Source: Luteimonas mephitis DSM 12574
GTDB lineage: Bacteria; Pseudomonadota; Gammaproteobacteria; Xanthomonadales; Xanthomonadaceae
DNA length: 64,000 bases
Direction: 5' to 3'
Assembly (NCBI RefSeq): GCF_000422305.1
Contig: NZ_KE383816.1
Coordinates: forward strand, 174,566 to 238,565
Position numbers and translations under genes: made by a program. The notes under the pieces were generated by a model that saw nothing but the letters and a program-made list of their open reading frames with translations, had not been told where the DNA came from and did not search any database. Positions 53,480 through 62,053 of the stretch are shown in pieces. Position 1 is the stretch's first letter. Every line of letters begins with the position of its first letter.

Positions 53480-53901
53480 AGGAATCGGTCGCGTTCCGTC
53501 GCCGATGGCAGGTGGCACGCGTCGCGCCTGCCGAACCAGCGATAGCGGTTGCGCGCCAGCCGGCGATACAACGAATCGCGCAGCCGGCGCGGCACCATGC
53601 GCAGCAGGCGCGCGCCGCGCCAGGCGCCGCCGAGCCGCGCCAGCACCGCGATGATCGCGTCGCTGTCGGTACGCGCGCCGGACGCGTCGAGCAGCAGGAA
53701 CGACATCGGATCGTCCGGATCGAGCCCGTGCGCATCGAGCAACCCCCGTCCCGCCTCGCCCTGCATCGCCGCGAAGCGGAACTGCCGCGCGCGATCGTGG
53801 CGCAGCAGGAAGCCGACCCAGCCGCTGCACAGCACGCAGACGCCGTCGAACACCACGATGGCGCCGCCGGCTGCCGGCTCAGGCGGGGTCGACGGCTTCA
53901 A
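53476..53901 (-). CDS. DCC-family thiol-disulfide oxidoreductase (DUF393)
   Basis: A 141-residue protein. IVVFDGVCVLCSGWVGFLLRHDRARQFRFAAMQ contains the DxxCxxC motif of the family (D19-G-V-C-V-L-C), followed by DPDDPMSFLLLD. These are small thioredoxin-like proteins of mostly unknown partner. The ATG overlaps the end of the DUF4166-like gene by 23 bases, so the two are coupled. The TAG stop is inside a GTAG palindrome. Confidence 0.9.
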   Translation of the reverse strand: MKPSTPPEPAAGGAIVVFDGVCVLCSGWVGFLLRHDRARQFRFAAMQGEAGRGLLDAHGLDPDDPMSFLLLDASGARTDSDAIIAVLARLGGAWRGARLLRMVPRRLRDSLYRRLARNRYRWFGRRDACHLPSATERDRFL

Positions 53902-54418
53902 GCCAGCCCTCGTAGTGGATCAGTTGCCCGCACAGCGGCAGCGCGGCCTCGACCTGGAAGGTGTAACGCCCTGCATGCTCGCCTTCGCGGCAATACACGC
54001 GGTCGAACAGCGACGCCGGCAGCGGCAGCACGCCCAGCAGGCGCACCCCGCCAACCCGCCACCAGAGCGCGTCGTCCTGCACGTGCAGCGCGAAACGGAA
54101 GCGCAGCGGGCCGAGCCGCTCGACCAGCATCCTGCCCTCGCGGTGCAGGCGCGACTGCATCGGCTGGCCGCCGAAATCGCGGTGCCACGTCTCGCTGGCA
54201 GGACGCGCGTCGAAGGTGACGGCGGTGGCGACATCCTCGCGTGCCGCCGGCAGGCGGGCGACCCTCGCGCACAGCCGCCCCAGCGGATTGCGGCCGCGCA
54301 CGATCGTCGCCCGGCCGGCATAGGTGGCCCTGCCGCGGACGTCGTGCAGCGCGCGCACCGCCGGCGGCAGCGAGTAGAACGAAGCTCCGAGCAGCCCCTG
54401 GAACAGGGTCGGCGTCAT
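53879..54418 (-). CDS. DUF4166 domain-containing protein
   Basis: A 179-residue protein. TLFQGLLGASFYSLPPAVRALHDVRGRATYAGRATI and ETWHRDFGGQPMQSRLHREGRMLVERLGPLRFRFALHV with LPASLFDRVYCREGEHAGRYTFQVEAALPLCGQLIHYEGWL match the DUF4166 pattern as I know it. The function is unknown; the family is sometimes fused to NAD-binding oxidoreductases. Its ATG overlaps the pgeF stop (ATGA). It lacks a signal peptide. Confidence 0.82.
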   Translation of the reverse strand: MTPTLFQGLLGASFYSLPPAVRALHDVRGRATYAGRATIVRGRNPLGRLCARVARLPAAREDVATAVTFDARPASETWHRDFGGQPMQSRLHREGRMLVERLGPLRFRFALHVQDDALWWRVGGVRLLGVLPLPASLFDRVYCREGEHAGRYTFQVEAALPLCGQLIHYEGWLEAVDPA

Positions 54419-55191
54419 GTCATCCAGGCCAGGGTCGCGATGCGGCCGCTGCGGCCGTCGCGGCGATGGGAGAAGAAGCGCCGCGGCTCGGAAATCGTGC
54501 ACAGGCCGCCGCCGTGGACCGCGGCCACGCCGGCATCGGCCAGCCGCAGGCGCGCCAGCGCGTACAGGTCGACGCGCCAGTGGCCGGGACGCGTTGCCGC
54601 GAATGCGGCTTCGGCCCGCCGGTCGCGCGAGGTAAACGCCTCGAATACCTCTTCGCCGATTTCGTAGGCGCCCGGTCCGGCCGCCGGGCCGAGCCAGGCG
54701 ACGAGATCGGCGGGTGCCGTGCGCATCGCCGTGACCGTTGCCTCGAGCACGCCGGCAGCCAGACCGCGCCAGCCGGCGTGCGCCACGCCCAGCTCGCTGC
54801 CGTCGCGGGCGGCGAACGCCACCGGCAGGCAGTCGGCTGTGAGGATCGCGAGCACGACACCCGGCGTCGAAGTCACCGCGGCGTCGGCCTCGGGCTCGTC
54901 GGCCGTCGACGCTTCGAATCGCAGCACCCGCGTCCCGTGCACCTGCCGCAGCCAGCATGGCGGCGACGGCAGTCCGGCACGCTCGTCCAGTTCGGCACGG
55001 TTGCGCGCGACCACGCCGGGATCGTCACCATCGGCGGCACGCGCGTTGCCGAGGTTGAAACTGTCGAACGGCGGCTGCGAGCGGCCGGCGCCGAATCGCT
55101 GCGTGGTGAAGGCGTGCACGCTGGGCGGTGCATCCCAGTCGGCGTCCAGCGCGAATATCGCGCTGTCGCTTGGGTGCCCGCGCCCGCTCAA
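54415..55191 (-). CDS. pgeF: Peptidoglycan editing factor PgeF (YfiH, laccase-domain)
   Basis: A 258-residue multi-copper-polyphenol-oxidoreductase (laccase-domain) protein. [53 protein letters not shown] carry the conserved metal His/Cys residues (VHG, DC, HAGWRG). In E. coli PgeF removes wrongly incorporated L-Ser-containing precursors from the wall pathway. The likely start is TTG 55191, overlapping the rluD stop as TTGA; no better start is in frame. Gene order rluD-pgeF is conserved. Confidence 0.92.
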   Translation of the reverse strand: MSGRGHPSDSAIFALDADWDAPPSVHAFTTQRFGAGRSQPPFDSFNLGNARAADGDDPGVVARNRAELDERAGLPSPPCWLRQVHGTRVLRFEASTADEPEADAAVTSTPGVVLAILTADCLPVAFAARDGSELGVAHAGWRGLAAGVLEATVTAMRTAPADLVAWLGPAAGPGAYEIGEEVFEAFTSRDRRAEAAFAATRPGHWRVDLYALARLRLADAGVAAVHGGGLCTISEPRRFFSHRRDGRSGRIATLAWMT

Positions 55192-56186
55192 CGCCGCCCC
55201 GTCCCCGCCTGCGCCGCGCTGTCCTCGCGCAGCAGGCGCATCAGTTCGAGCATGTCCGCAGGCACTGGCGCGCTGCAGCGCAGCGGCTCGCCGCCGAGCG
55301 GATGGATGAATTCCAGGGTTTCGGCATGCAGCGCCTGGCGCCTGAACCCGCGCAGCGCGGCGATCAGCTCTTCCGAGGCCCCGCGCGGCAGCCGAAGCGA
55401 CCCGCCGTACAGCGGATCGCCGAGGATCGGATGCTTCAGGTGCGCCATGTGCACGCGGATCTGGTGGGTGCGGCCGGTTTCCAGCCGGCACTCCAGCGCG
55501 GTGTGCGCGCGGAAGCGCTCGCGCAGGCGGTAATGGGTGACCGCATCGCGGCCGTCGTCGCGCACCGCCATGCGCAGACGGTCGCGCGGATGGCGGTCGA
55601 TGGCCGCATGCGCCGTGCCGCCGCTGACCAGTGCGCCGACCACGATCGCCAGGTACTGCCGGTGCACGGCGCGCGCCGAGAGCTGCTCGACCAGCGCGGC
55701 GTGCGCTTGCAGCGTGCGCGCCACCACCATCACCCCGGAGGTGTCCTTGTCGAGCCGGTGCACGATGCCCGCGCGCGGCAGGGCCGCCAGCGCCGGGTCG
55801 CGGAACAGCAGCGCATTGACCAGGGTGCCGTCGGGATTGCCCGCGCCGGGATGCACCACCAGCCCGGCCGGCTTGTCGATCACGAAGACGTCGGCGTCCT
55901 CGTGCAGGATCGTGAGCGGGAGATCCTGCGGCTCGGCCTCGGTCTGGGTATCCAGCACCACCGCCAGGGTTACCTCCTCGCCGCCGCGGACCGGATCGCG
56001 CGGGCGCACGCGCGCGCCGTCAAGCAGGGCGTCGCCGGCCTTGATCCATTCGGCCAGGCGCGAGCGCGAGAATTCGGGGAACAGGCCCGCGAGCACGGCG
56101 TCGAAGCGGCGGCCGGCGTCGGCCTCCGGCACGCGGGCGCTGCGCTGTTCGGGCTGGGCGCGCTCGGGCGCTGGGGAACTGGGCAT
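55188..56186 (-). CDS. rluD: 23S rRNA pseudouridine synthase RluD
   Basis: A 332-residue RluA-family enzyme. An S4 RNA-binding domain at the N-terminus ([32 protein letters not shown]) is followed by the catalytic motif [17 protein letters not shown] (Asp in HRLDKDTSG) and the [24 protein letters not shown] block. It modifies helix 69 of 23S rRNA. It is divergent from bamD with 91 bases between, the widely conserved arrangement. Confidence 0.95.
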   Translation of the reverse strand: MPSSPAPERAQPEQRSARVPEADAGRRFDAVLAGLFPEFSRSRLAEWIKAGDALLDGARVRPRDPVRGGEEVTLAVVLDTQTEAEPQDLPLTILHEDADVFVIDKPAGLVVHPGAGNPDGTLVNALLFRDPALAALPRAGIVHRLDKDTSGVMVVARTLQAHAALVEQLSARAVHRQYLAIVVGALVSGGTAHAAIDRHPRDRLRMAVRDDGRDAVTHYRLRERFRAHTALECRLETGRTHQIRVHMAHLKHPILGDPLYGGSLRLPRGASEELIAALRGFRRQALHAETLEFIHPLGGEPLRCSAPVPADMLELMRLLREDSAAQAGTGRR

Positions 56187-56277
56187 GGGGACGGTATCGG
56201 TTCAGGCGCGGACCGCGATGGCCATCACGGGCTGTTATTATCCGCCCTTCGTGCCTCCCGCGACCAATCGGTTTCCC

Positions 56278-57159
56278 ATGACCCCACGCCAGCCCGCTTC
56301 GCGCCACGTCCGCAATGTCTTGCTCCTGTTGCTGCTGGTGCTGTTCACGGCCTCGGGCTGCGCTCGCGTGAAGGGCCTGTTCAAGAAGGACAAGGATGCC
56401 CTCGAGGGACAGCCGGTCGAGGAGATCTACACCAAGGGCCAGAAGCAGATGCATGGCGGCAACTGGAACGGCGCCGTGGCCACCTACAAGCGGCTGGTCG
56501 CGCAGTACCCGTATGGCGCCTACACCGAGCAGGCGCTGATCGAAACCGCCTACGCCCAGTACAAGAGCGGCAACAACGAAGAAGCGATTTCGTCGATCGA
56601 CCGCTTCATCCGCACCTACCCCACCCACCGCAACATCGCCTACATGTACTACCTGCGCGGGCTGGTGAACTCCAACCGCGACACGGTGTTCCTGCAGAAG
56701 GTGTGGAAGCTCGACGCCAGCCGTCGCGACCTGGCCACGCCGATGCAGGGCTACAACGACTTCAACACCGTCACCACCCGCTATCCCAACAGCCGCTACG
56801 CCGCCGACGCGCGCCAGCGCATGGTGGCGCTGCGCAACCTGTTCTCCCGCCACGACATGGAGGTCGCGCTGTACTACCTGCGCCGCGGCGCCAACGTCAG
56901 CGCGGTGGAGCGCGCCAAGTACCTGCTCGAAACCTATCCGCAGAGCGAGTACCAGAACGACGCCGTCGCCCTGCTGGCCGAGGCCTACACCCGGCTGGGC
57001 AACGACACGCTGGCCGCCGACGCCAAACGCGTGCTGCAGCAGAACGACCCGCAGCACCCATACCTGACCGGCCACTGGCCGGACTACCCGTGGACGATCC
57101 GCAAGCTCAACCCGTTCGCGGGCGAGAAGTCGGCGCTGGACAACGACAAGAAGAAGTAG
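56278..57159 (+). CDS. bamD: Outer membrane protein assembly factor BamD
   Basis: A 293-residue lipoprotein. Signal MTPRQPASRHVRNVLLLLLLVLFTASGC (lipobox ASGC) is followed by five TPRs (EIYTKGQKQMHGGNWNGAVATYKRLVAQYPYGAY; ALIETAYAQYKSGNNEEAISSIDRFIRTYP; and more). It is an essential part of the BAM complex that folds beta-barrel proteins into the outer membrane. The start at 56278 sits at the signal peptide; a long open frame upstream is the shadow of rluD. Confidence 0.96.
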   Translation: MTPRQPASRHVRNVLLLLLLVLFTASGCARVKGLFKKDKDALEGQPVEEIYTKGQKQMHGGNWNGAVATYKRLVAQYPYGAYTEQALIETAYAQYKSGNNEEAISSIDRFIRTYPTHRNIAYMYYLRGLVNSNRDTVFLQKVWKLDASRRDLATPMQGYNDFNTVTTRYPNSRYAADARQRMVALRNLFSRHDMEVALYYLRRGANVSAVERAKYLLETYPQSEYQNDAVALLAEAYTRLGNDTLAADAKRVLQQNDPQHPYLTGHWPDYPWTIRKLNPFAGEKSALDNDKKK

Positions 57160-57180
57160 GCGCCCGCCGCGCCGCCGGGA

Positions 57181-57206
57181 AAAAGCCGCCTCCGGGCGGC
57201 TTTTTT
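57181..57206 (+). terminator. Intrinsic terminator of bamD
   Basis: AAAA-GCCGCC-TCCG-GGCGGC-TTTTTT, 21 bases past the bamD stop. The flanking A-run makes it bidirectional, so it may also end nadE transcripts from the minus strand. Confidence 0.93.
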
Positions 57207-57207
57207 C

Positions 57208-57272
57208 GCAGGAGCGCCCCACGGGCGCGATGGCCTGCGCCGCGCTAACATCGCGCCCATGGGGCGCTCGTG
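57208..57272. repeat. Worn GTAG palindrome between bamD and nadE
   Basis: GCAGGAGCGCCCCACGGGC at the left and GCCCATGGGGCGCTCGTGC at the right. Both boundary tetranucleotides have mutated (GCAG, GTGC). Confidence 0.75.
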
Positions 57273-57276
57273 CGGG

Positions 57277-58929
57277 TTAGCCACCGTATCCGTTGCTGAT
57301 CGGATAGCGCCGTTCGCGCCCGAACGCCCGCCGCGAGACCTTCGGCCCGGGTGCGGCCTGGTGGCGCTTCCACTCGCTGGTGCGCACCAGCCGCAGCACG
57401 CGGTCAACGGTGGCGGCGTCGAACCCGGCAGCCACGATCTCGTCGCGCGCCTGCTCCTGGTCGACGTGGCGCAGCAGGATCGCGTCGAGCACGTCGTAGG
57501 GCGGCAGCGAATCCTGGTCGAGCTGGTTGTCGCGCAGCTCCGCCGACGGCGGCCGCGCGATCACCGCCGGCGGGATCACCGGCGCCCCGGCCACCGCGTT
57601 GCGCCACTTCGACACCGCGAACACCTCGGTCTTGTACAGGTCCTTGATCGGCGCATAGCCGCCGCACATGTCGCCGTAGATCGTCGCGTAGCCGACCGCG
57701 TACTCGCTCTTGTTGCCGGTGGTCAGCAGCAGCCCGCCGAACTTGTTGGACAGCGCCATCATCAGCGCGCCGCGGATACGCGACTGCAGGTTCTCCTCGG
57801 TGGTGTCGACCGGGCGGCCTGCGAACACGTCGCCCAGCGCATCGAGGAACCCCTGGAACGGCTTCTCGATCGGCAGTGCCAGCAGTTCCACGCCCAGCGC
57901 GTCGCACTGCTCCTGCGCCAGGTCGTTGGACAGCCCGGCGGTGTAGCGCGAGGGCATCCGCACCGCAGTGACGTTCTCCGCGCCCAGCGCATCCACCGCG
58001 ATCGCCAGCACCAGCGAGGAATCGATGCCGCCCGACAGCCCCAGCCAGGCCTTGTTGAAGCCGTTCTTGCGGCAGTAGTCGCGGGTGCCCAGCACGATCG
58101 CGCGCCACGCCAGCGCCTCGCGCCCCTCGTCTTCCTCGACCGGCCAGGCGACCGGGGTGAATGCACCGGTCGCGGCGTCGAAATCCGCAACCAGCCAGTG
58201 CTCCTCGAACGCGCGCGCGGCCGGATGCACGTGGCCGCTGGCGTCGGCCAGCAGCGAGGCACCGTCGAAGACCAGCCCGTCCTGCCCGCCAACGGCGTTG
58301 AGGTAGGCCAGCCCCACCGCGCCCCCGCCCGCCTGCGTTTCACGCGTGCGCGCCTCCAGCAGCGCATCGCGCTGGGCATGCTTGTCGCGCTCGAACGGCG
58401 ATGCGTTGGGCACCAGCACCAGTCGCGCGCCAGCCGCGACAGTCTGCGCCAGCGGCTCCGGGAACCACAGGTCCTCGCAGATCAGCAGCCCGACGGCGAC
58501 GCCGTCGACGTCGACCACGCAGGGGCCGCCATCGGGATCGACATCGAAATGGCGACGCTCGTCGAACACCGCGTAATTGGGCAGCTCGCGCTTGCGGCAG
58601 GTGGTTTCCACCGCCCCCTCGCGCAGCACGCTCACCGCGTTGTAGACCACGCTGCCGGCCGACTGCGGCCAGCCCACCATCGCCACGATCCCGTCCACGC
58701 CGGCCGCAATGCGCAGCAGCGCCGCCTCGCAGTCGACCAGGAACTGCGGCCGCGCCAGCAGGTCCTCCGGCGGATAGCCGCTGAGCGCAAGCTCCGGGAA
58801 CAGCACCACGTCGGCCCGATGCAGGTCGCGCGCCTCGACGATCATCGCCGCGATGCGCTCGGCGTTGCGGGCGATGGCGCCGACCGGGAAGTCGAACTGG
58901 GCGAGGGCGATGCGGAGGCGGGCGGTCAT
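57277..58929 (-). CDS. nadE: Glutamine-dependent NAD+ synthetase
   Basis: A 550-residue two-domain enzyme. The N-terminal nitrilase/glutaminase domain (RIALAQFDFPVGAIARN; VLFPELALSGYPPEDLL with catalytic Glu; RKRELPNYAVFDERRHF with Lys; LLICEDLWFPEP with Cys) supplies ammonia. The C-terminal domain has the PP-loop LGLSGGIDSSLVLAIAVDALG and YPISNGYGG-type C-terminus. It makes NAD+ from nicotinate adenine dinucleotide. The start at 58929 (MTARLRIALAQ) is at the family position. Confidence 0.96.
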   Translation of the reverse strand: MTARLRIALAQFDFPVGAIARNAERIAAMIVEARDLHRADVVLFPELALSGYPPEDLLARPQFLVDCEAALLRIAAGVDGIVAMVGWPQSAGSVVYNAVSVLREGAVETTCRKRELPNYAVFDERRHFDVDPDGGPCVVDVDGVAVGLLICEDLWFPEPLAQTVAAGARLVLVPNASPFERDKHAQRDALLEARTRETQAGGGAVGLAYLNAVGGQDGLVFDGASLLADASGHVHPAARAFEEHWLVADFDAATGAFTPVAWPVEEDEGREALAWRAIVLGTRDYCRKNGFNKAWLGLSGGIDSSLVLAIAVDALGAENVTAVRMPSRYTAGLSNDLAQEQCDALGVELLALPIEKPFQGFLDALGDVFAGRPVDTTEENLQSRIRGALMMALSNKFGGLLLTTGNKSEYAVGYATIYGDMCGGYAPIKDLYKTEVFAVSKWRNAVAGAPVIPPAVIARPPSAELRDNQLDQDSLPPYDVLDAILLRHVDQEQARDEIVAAGFDAATVDRVLRLVRTSEWKRHQAAPGPKVSRRAFGRERRYPISNGYGG

Positions 58930-58945
58930 TGTGTTGGTCGTTCCG

Positions 58946-59323
58946 TTAGCCCCTCTCCCGCCTGCGGGAGAGGGGTTGGGGTGAGGGCGGGCCTTCAAGC
59001 GCGTCGAAGATCACGGAGAGCACCGTGTCCTGTTGCACGAAGACATCATTGTTCCAGAAACGCAGGATGCGGTAACCGGCGATTTCGAGACGGCGGGTTC
59101 GCACGGCGTCCCTGGCCGCGTGGTGCTGCCCTCGATCAAGCTCCACCACGAGCCGGCACGCCGGGCAGGCGAAATCGACGATGTAGGGGCCGATCGGATA
59201 CTGGCGCCGGAACTTGCAGCCCATGAATGCGCGATTGCGCAGGTGGTGCCAGATCGCGCGCTCGGCATCGGTCATGGTCCGGCGGAGGTGGCGGGCGAAG
59301 CCGGTCCTGTGTCCGTTGCGCAT
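58946..59323 (-). CDS. DUF559 (Vsr-like endonuclease fold) protein
   Basis: A 125-residue protein. FARHLRRTMTDAERAIWHHLRNRAFMGCKFRRQYPIGPYIVDFACPACRLVVELDRGQHH matches DUF559, a restriction-endonuclease-like fold related to Vsr repair nucleases; the likely active residues are the Asp in VDFAC and the Glu in VVELDRGQH. Function is unproven. The C-terminal tail GPPSPQPLSRRRERG is encoded by a CCCTCTCCCGC-type repeat (58951-58993), so its stop may have been acquired. It lies directly upstream of nadE, 16 bases apart. Confidence 0.85.
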   Translation of the reverse strand: MRNGHRTGFARHLRRTMTDAERAIWHHLRNRAFMGCKFRRQYPIGPYIVDFACPACRLVVELDRGQHHAARDAVRTRRLEIAGYRILRFWNNDVFVQQDTVLSVIFDALEGPPSPQPLSRRRERG

Positions 59324-59569
59324 CCTTGCGCTTCCTTGTGGTTTTCGACCGATCGAGTCTGGCGCGCGGGGAGACGGGGATGTCTGCAGGGAAAAGCCGC
59401 GCCCTCAACCCAACCCCTCTCCCGCTGCGCAGGAGAGGGCTACGGCAGAGGCACGCCGCACAAGCTTCCCCACCTACGCAGGCAGCCCCTCTCCTGCGCA
59501 GCGGGAGAGGGACGCGCGAAGCGCCGGGAGAGGGTCCGCTTTTCCGCTCCCGCGTCTTGCTCGCCCACG
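59324..59569. repeat. Gap between DUF559 and sucD: inverted CCCCTCTCCCGC repeats
   Basis: CCCCTCTCCCGCTGCGCAGG at 59414-59433 faces its inverted copy CCTGCGCAGCGGGAGAGGG at 59492-59510; a further GCGCCGGGAGAGGG piece follows at 59521-59534. No gene is supported here. Confidence 0.75.
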
Positions 59570-59597
59570 AAAAAGGCCGCCCGGAGGCGGCCTTTTT
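59570..59597 (-). terminator. Intrinsic terminator of the sucC-sucD operon
   Basis: AAAAA-GGCCGCC-CGGA-GGCGGCC-TTTTT; on the minus strand the stem is followed by TTTTT, 26 bases past the sucD stop. Nearly the same hairpin serves bamD. Confidence 0.92.
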
Positions 59598-59622
59598 CTT
59601 GCGCTGCATGCTGACCGATGTC

Positions 59623-60498
59623 TCAGCCGGCCAGCCGCTTGGCAATCGCCGCGCCCAGGTCGCCCGGTGACTTCACCGTGGTCACGCCCGCCTTCTCCAG
59701 CGCGGCGAACTTGCCCTCGGCCGTGCCCGCGCCGCCCGAGGCGATCGCGCCGGCGTGGCCCATGCGCTTGCCCTTCGGCGCGCTGGCGCCGGCGATGAAG
59801 CCGACCACCGGCTTGGTCACGTGTTCGGCGATGAACTCGGCCGCTTCTTCCTCGGCGCTGCCGCCGATCTCGCCGACCATGATGATGCCTTCGGTCTGGG
59901 CGTCGTCCTGGAACAGCTTCAGGCAGTCGATGAAGTTCAGGCCGTTGATCGGGTCGCCGCCGATGCCGATGACCGTCGACTGGCCCAGGCCGGCGTCGGT
60001 GGTCTGCTTGACCGCTTCGTAGGTCAGCGTGCCCGAGCGCGAGACGATCGCGATCTTGCCCGGCTTGTGGATGTGGCCCGGCATGATGCCGATCTTGCAC
60101 TCGCCGGGGGTGATGATGCCCGGGCAGTTGGGGCCGACCAGCACGACGTCGTCGTAGCCCTTCAGCGTGTTCTTGACCCGCAGCATGTCCAGCACCGGGA
60201 TGCCCTCGGTGATGCAGACGATGACCTTGATGCCGGCGTCGGCCGCCTCGAGGATCGCGTCGGCGGCAAACGGCGGCGGCACGTAGATCACCGAGGCGTT
60301 GGCGCCGGTGTCGGCAACCGCTTCGGCAACGGTGTTGAACACCGGCAGGCCGAGGTGCTCGGTGCCGCCCTTGCCGGGGGTCACGCCGCCGACGACCTTG
60401 GTGCCGTAGTCGAGCATCTGCTCGGCGTGGAAGGTGCCCTGGGTGCCGGTGAAGCCCTGGACGATGACCTTGGTGTGCTTGTTGACCAGAACGCTCAT
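59623..60498 (-). CDS. sucD: Succinyl-CoA ligase, alpha subunit
   Basis: A 291-residue CoA-binding subunit. [31 protein letters not shown] is the N-terminal CoA fold; [41 protein letters not shown] is the family signature; the phosphorylated His is in [13 protein letters not shown]. It converts succinyl-CoA to succinate with ATP or GTP formation in the TCA cycle, as a complex with SucC. Confidence 0.97.
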   Translation of the reverse strand: MSVLVNKHTKVIVQGFTGTQGTFHAEQMLDYGTKVVGGVTPGKGGTEHLGLPVFNTVAEAVADTGANASVIYVPPPFAADAILEAADAGIKVIVCITEGIPVLDMLRVKNTLKGYDDVVLVGPNCPGIITPGECKIGIMPGHIHKPGKIAIVSRSGTLTYEAVKQTTDAGLGQSTVIGIGGDPINGLNFIDCLKLFQDDAQTEGIIMVGEIGGSAEEEAAEFIAEHVTKPVVGFIAGASAPKGKRMGHAGAIASGGAGTAEGKFAALEKAGVTTVKSPGDLGAAIAKRLAG

Positions 60499-60520
60499 TG
60501 AAAATCCTTCGATGACTTGC

Positions 60521-60594
60521 GTAGGAGCGCCCCGTGGGCGCGATGCCTTTGTTGTTTCGACGCCCTGCGGATCGCGCCCATGGGGCGCTCCTAC
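60521..60594. repeat. GTAG palindrome between sucC and sucD
   Basis: GTAGGAGCGCCCCGTGGGCG at the left and CGCCCATGGGGCGCTCCTAC at the right. It fills the 100-base gap of the sucCD operon, so a hairpin will be transcribed between the two cistrons. Confidence 0.85.
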
Positions 60595-60598
60595 AGGA

Positions 60599-61765
60599 TC
60601 AGGCGGCCTTGGCCGCCGCCACCGCCTTCTTCGCACCGTCGTTGATGTCGTCGGCCGGCGTGATCGCCAGGCCGCTGGACTTCAGCAGCGCCTTGCCTTC
60701 CTCGACGTTGGTGCCTTCCAGGCGCACGATCACCGGCACCTTGACGTCCACTTCCTTGACAGCGGCGATGATGCCCTCGGCGATCATGTCGCAGCGCACG
60801 ATGCCGCCGAAGATGTTGACGAAGATGGCCTTCACTTCATCGGACGACAGGATCAGCTTGAACGCCTCGGTCACGCGCTCCTTGGTGGCGCCGCCGCCGA
60901 CGTCGAGGAAGTTGGCCGGCTCGCCGCCTTCCAGCTTGATCACGTCCATCGTCGCCATCGCCAGGCCCGCGCCGTTGACCATGCAGCCGATGTTGCCGTC
61001 CATGGTCACGTAGTTCAGGTCGTACTGGCTGGCCTTCACCTCGGTCTCGTCTTCCTGGCGGATGTCGCGCATCGCGGCCAGGTCCGGGTGGCGGAAGGTG
61101 GCGTTGTCGTCGGAATTGACCTTGCCGTCGAGCACGGCGAGGTCGCCGGACTTCAGGATCGCCAGCGGGTTGAGCTCCACCAGCGCCAGGTCCTTCTCGT
61201 TGAACAGCTTGTACAGGCCCAGCATGATCTTGCTGAGCTGGCCGACCTGCTTGGCGGTCAGGCCCAGGGCGAAGCCCAGGTCGCGGGTCTGGTAGGGCTG
61301 CAGGCCCTGGACGAAGTTGACGTTGAGGGTCTGGATCGCGTCCGGGTTCTCCTCGGCGGTCTTCTCGATCTCGACGCCGCCGTCGCTGGAGGCGATGAAG
61401 GTCACCGACTGGGTGCCGCGGTCGACCAGCACCGACAGGTACAGCTCCTTGGCGATGTCGGTGGCCTGGGTGACCAGCACCGAATCGATCGGCAGCGCGA
61501 CGCCGGCCGACTGGTAGGTTTCCATCCTGTGGCCGAGCATGCCCTTGGCGTACTCGCGCACCTCGTCCAGCGTGCGGGCGAGCTTGACGCCGCCGGCCTT
61601 GCCGCGGCCGCCGGCGTGGATCTGCGCCTTGACCACCCAGAAATCGCCGCCGATCGCCTTCGCGGCGTCGACCGCCTCTTCCGGCGTGCGCGCGACGCGC
61701 CCGGCCGGGACTGCAATGCCGTAATCGGCAAACAACTGCTTCGCCTGGTATTCGTGGAAATTCAT
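60599..61765 (-). CDS. sucC: Succinyl-CoA ligase [ADP-forming], beta subunit
   Basis: A 388-residue ATP-grasp subunit. [22 protein letters not shown] starts the family; [21 protein letters not shown] and [35 protein letters not shown] carry nucleotide and metal sites; VDVGG-like [20 protein letters not shown] follows. It provides the nucleotide-binding half of the enzyme. It is the first gene of a sucC-sucD operon, divergent from the sensor kinase gene. Confidence 0.97.
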   Translation of the reverse strand: MNFHEYQAKQLFADYGIAVPAGRVARTPEEAVDAAKAIGGDFWVVKAQIHAGGRGKAGGVKLARTLDEVREYAKGMLGHRMETYQSAGVALPIDSVLVTQATDIAKELYLSVLVDRGTQSVTFIASSDGGVEIEKTAEENPDAIQTLNVNFVQGLQPYQTRDLGFALGLTAKQVGQLSKIMLGLYKLFNEKDLALVELNPLAILKSGDLAVLDGKVNSDDNATFRHPDLAAMRDIRQEDETEVKASQYDLNYVTMDGNIGCMVNGAGLAMATMDVIKLEGGEPANFLDVGGGATKERVTEAFKLILSSDEVKAIFVNIFGGIVRCDMIAEGIIAAVKEVDVKVPVIVRLEGTNVEEGKALLKSSGLAITPADDINDGAKKAVAAAKAA

Positions 61766-61914
61766 GTGGGGTCCATGCGTGGGAAGACAGGCCGGCCGGT
61801 GGCCGGACCGCGGGCGGCCGTCGCTGCCGGATGGGCAGCCTCGGGGCGCAGGCGGGCCCGCCATTCTCGCCGATGCGGCCGCCGCGGGCAAAACCGGCCT
61901 TGGCTGGAGGCTCC

Positions 61915-61981
61915 GTAGGAGCGCCCCATGGGCGCGATGGCGTTACCCGGCAAGGCCATCGCGCCCATGGGGCGCTCCTAC
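61915..61981. repeat. GTAG palindrome upstream of pilS
   Basis: GTAGGAGCGCCCCATGGGCG and its inverted copy CGCCCATGGGGCGCTCCTAC. It lies between the divergent sucC and pilS starts and would sit within or near both promoters. Confidence 0.88.
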
Positions 61982-62053
61982 AGGTCGCGCGGAATCGGCG
62001 CTGCTGCGGACGCCCCCTATACTCGACCGGAATCGCCGGATGGACCACCCGCC

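Noticed and set aside
55537..56277. Upstream extension of BamD
   Set aside because: This is the shadow of rluD; the lipoprotein signal peptide starts at 56278.
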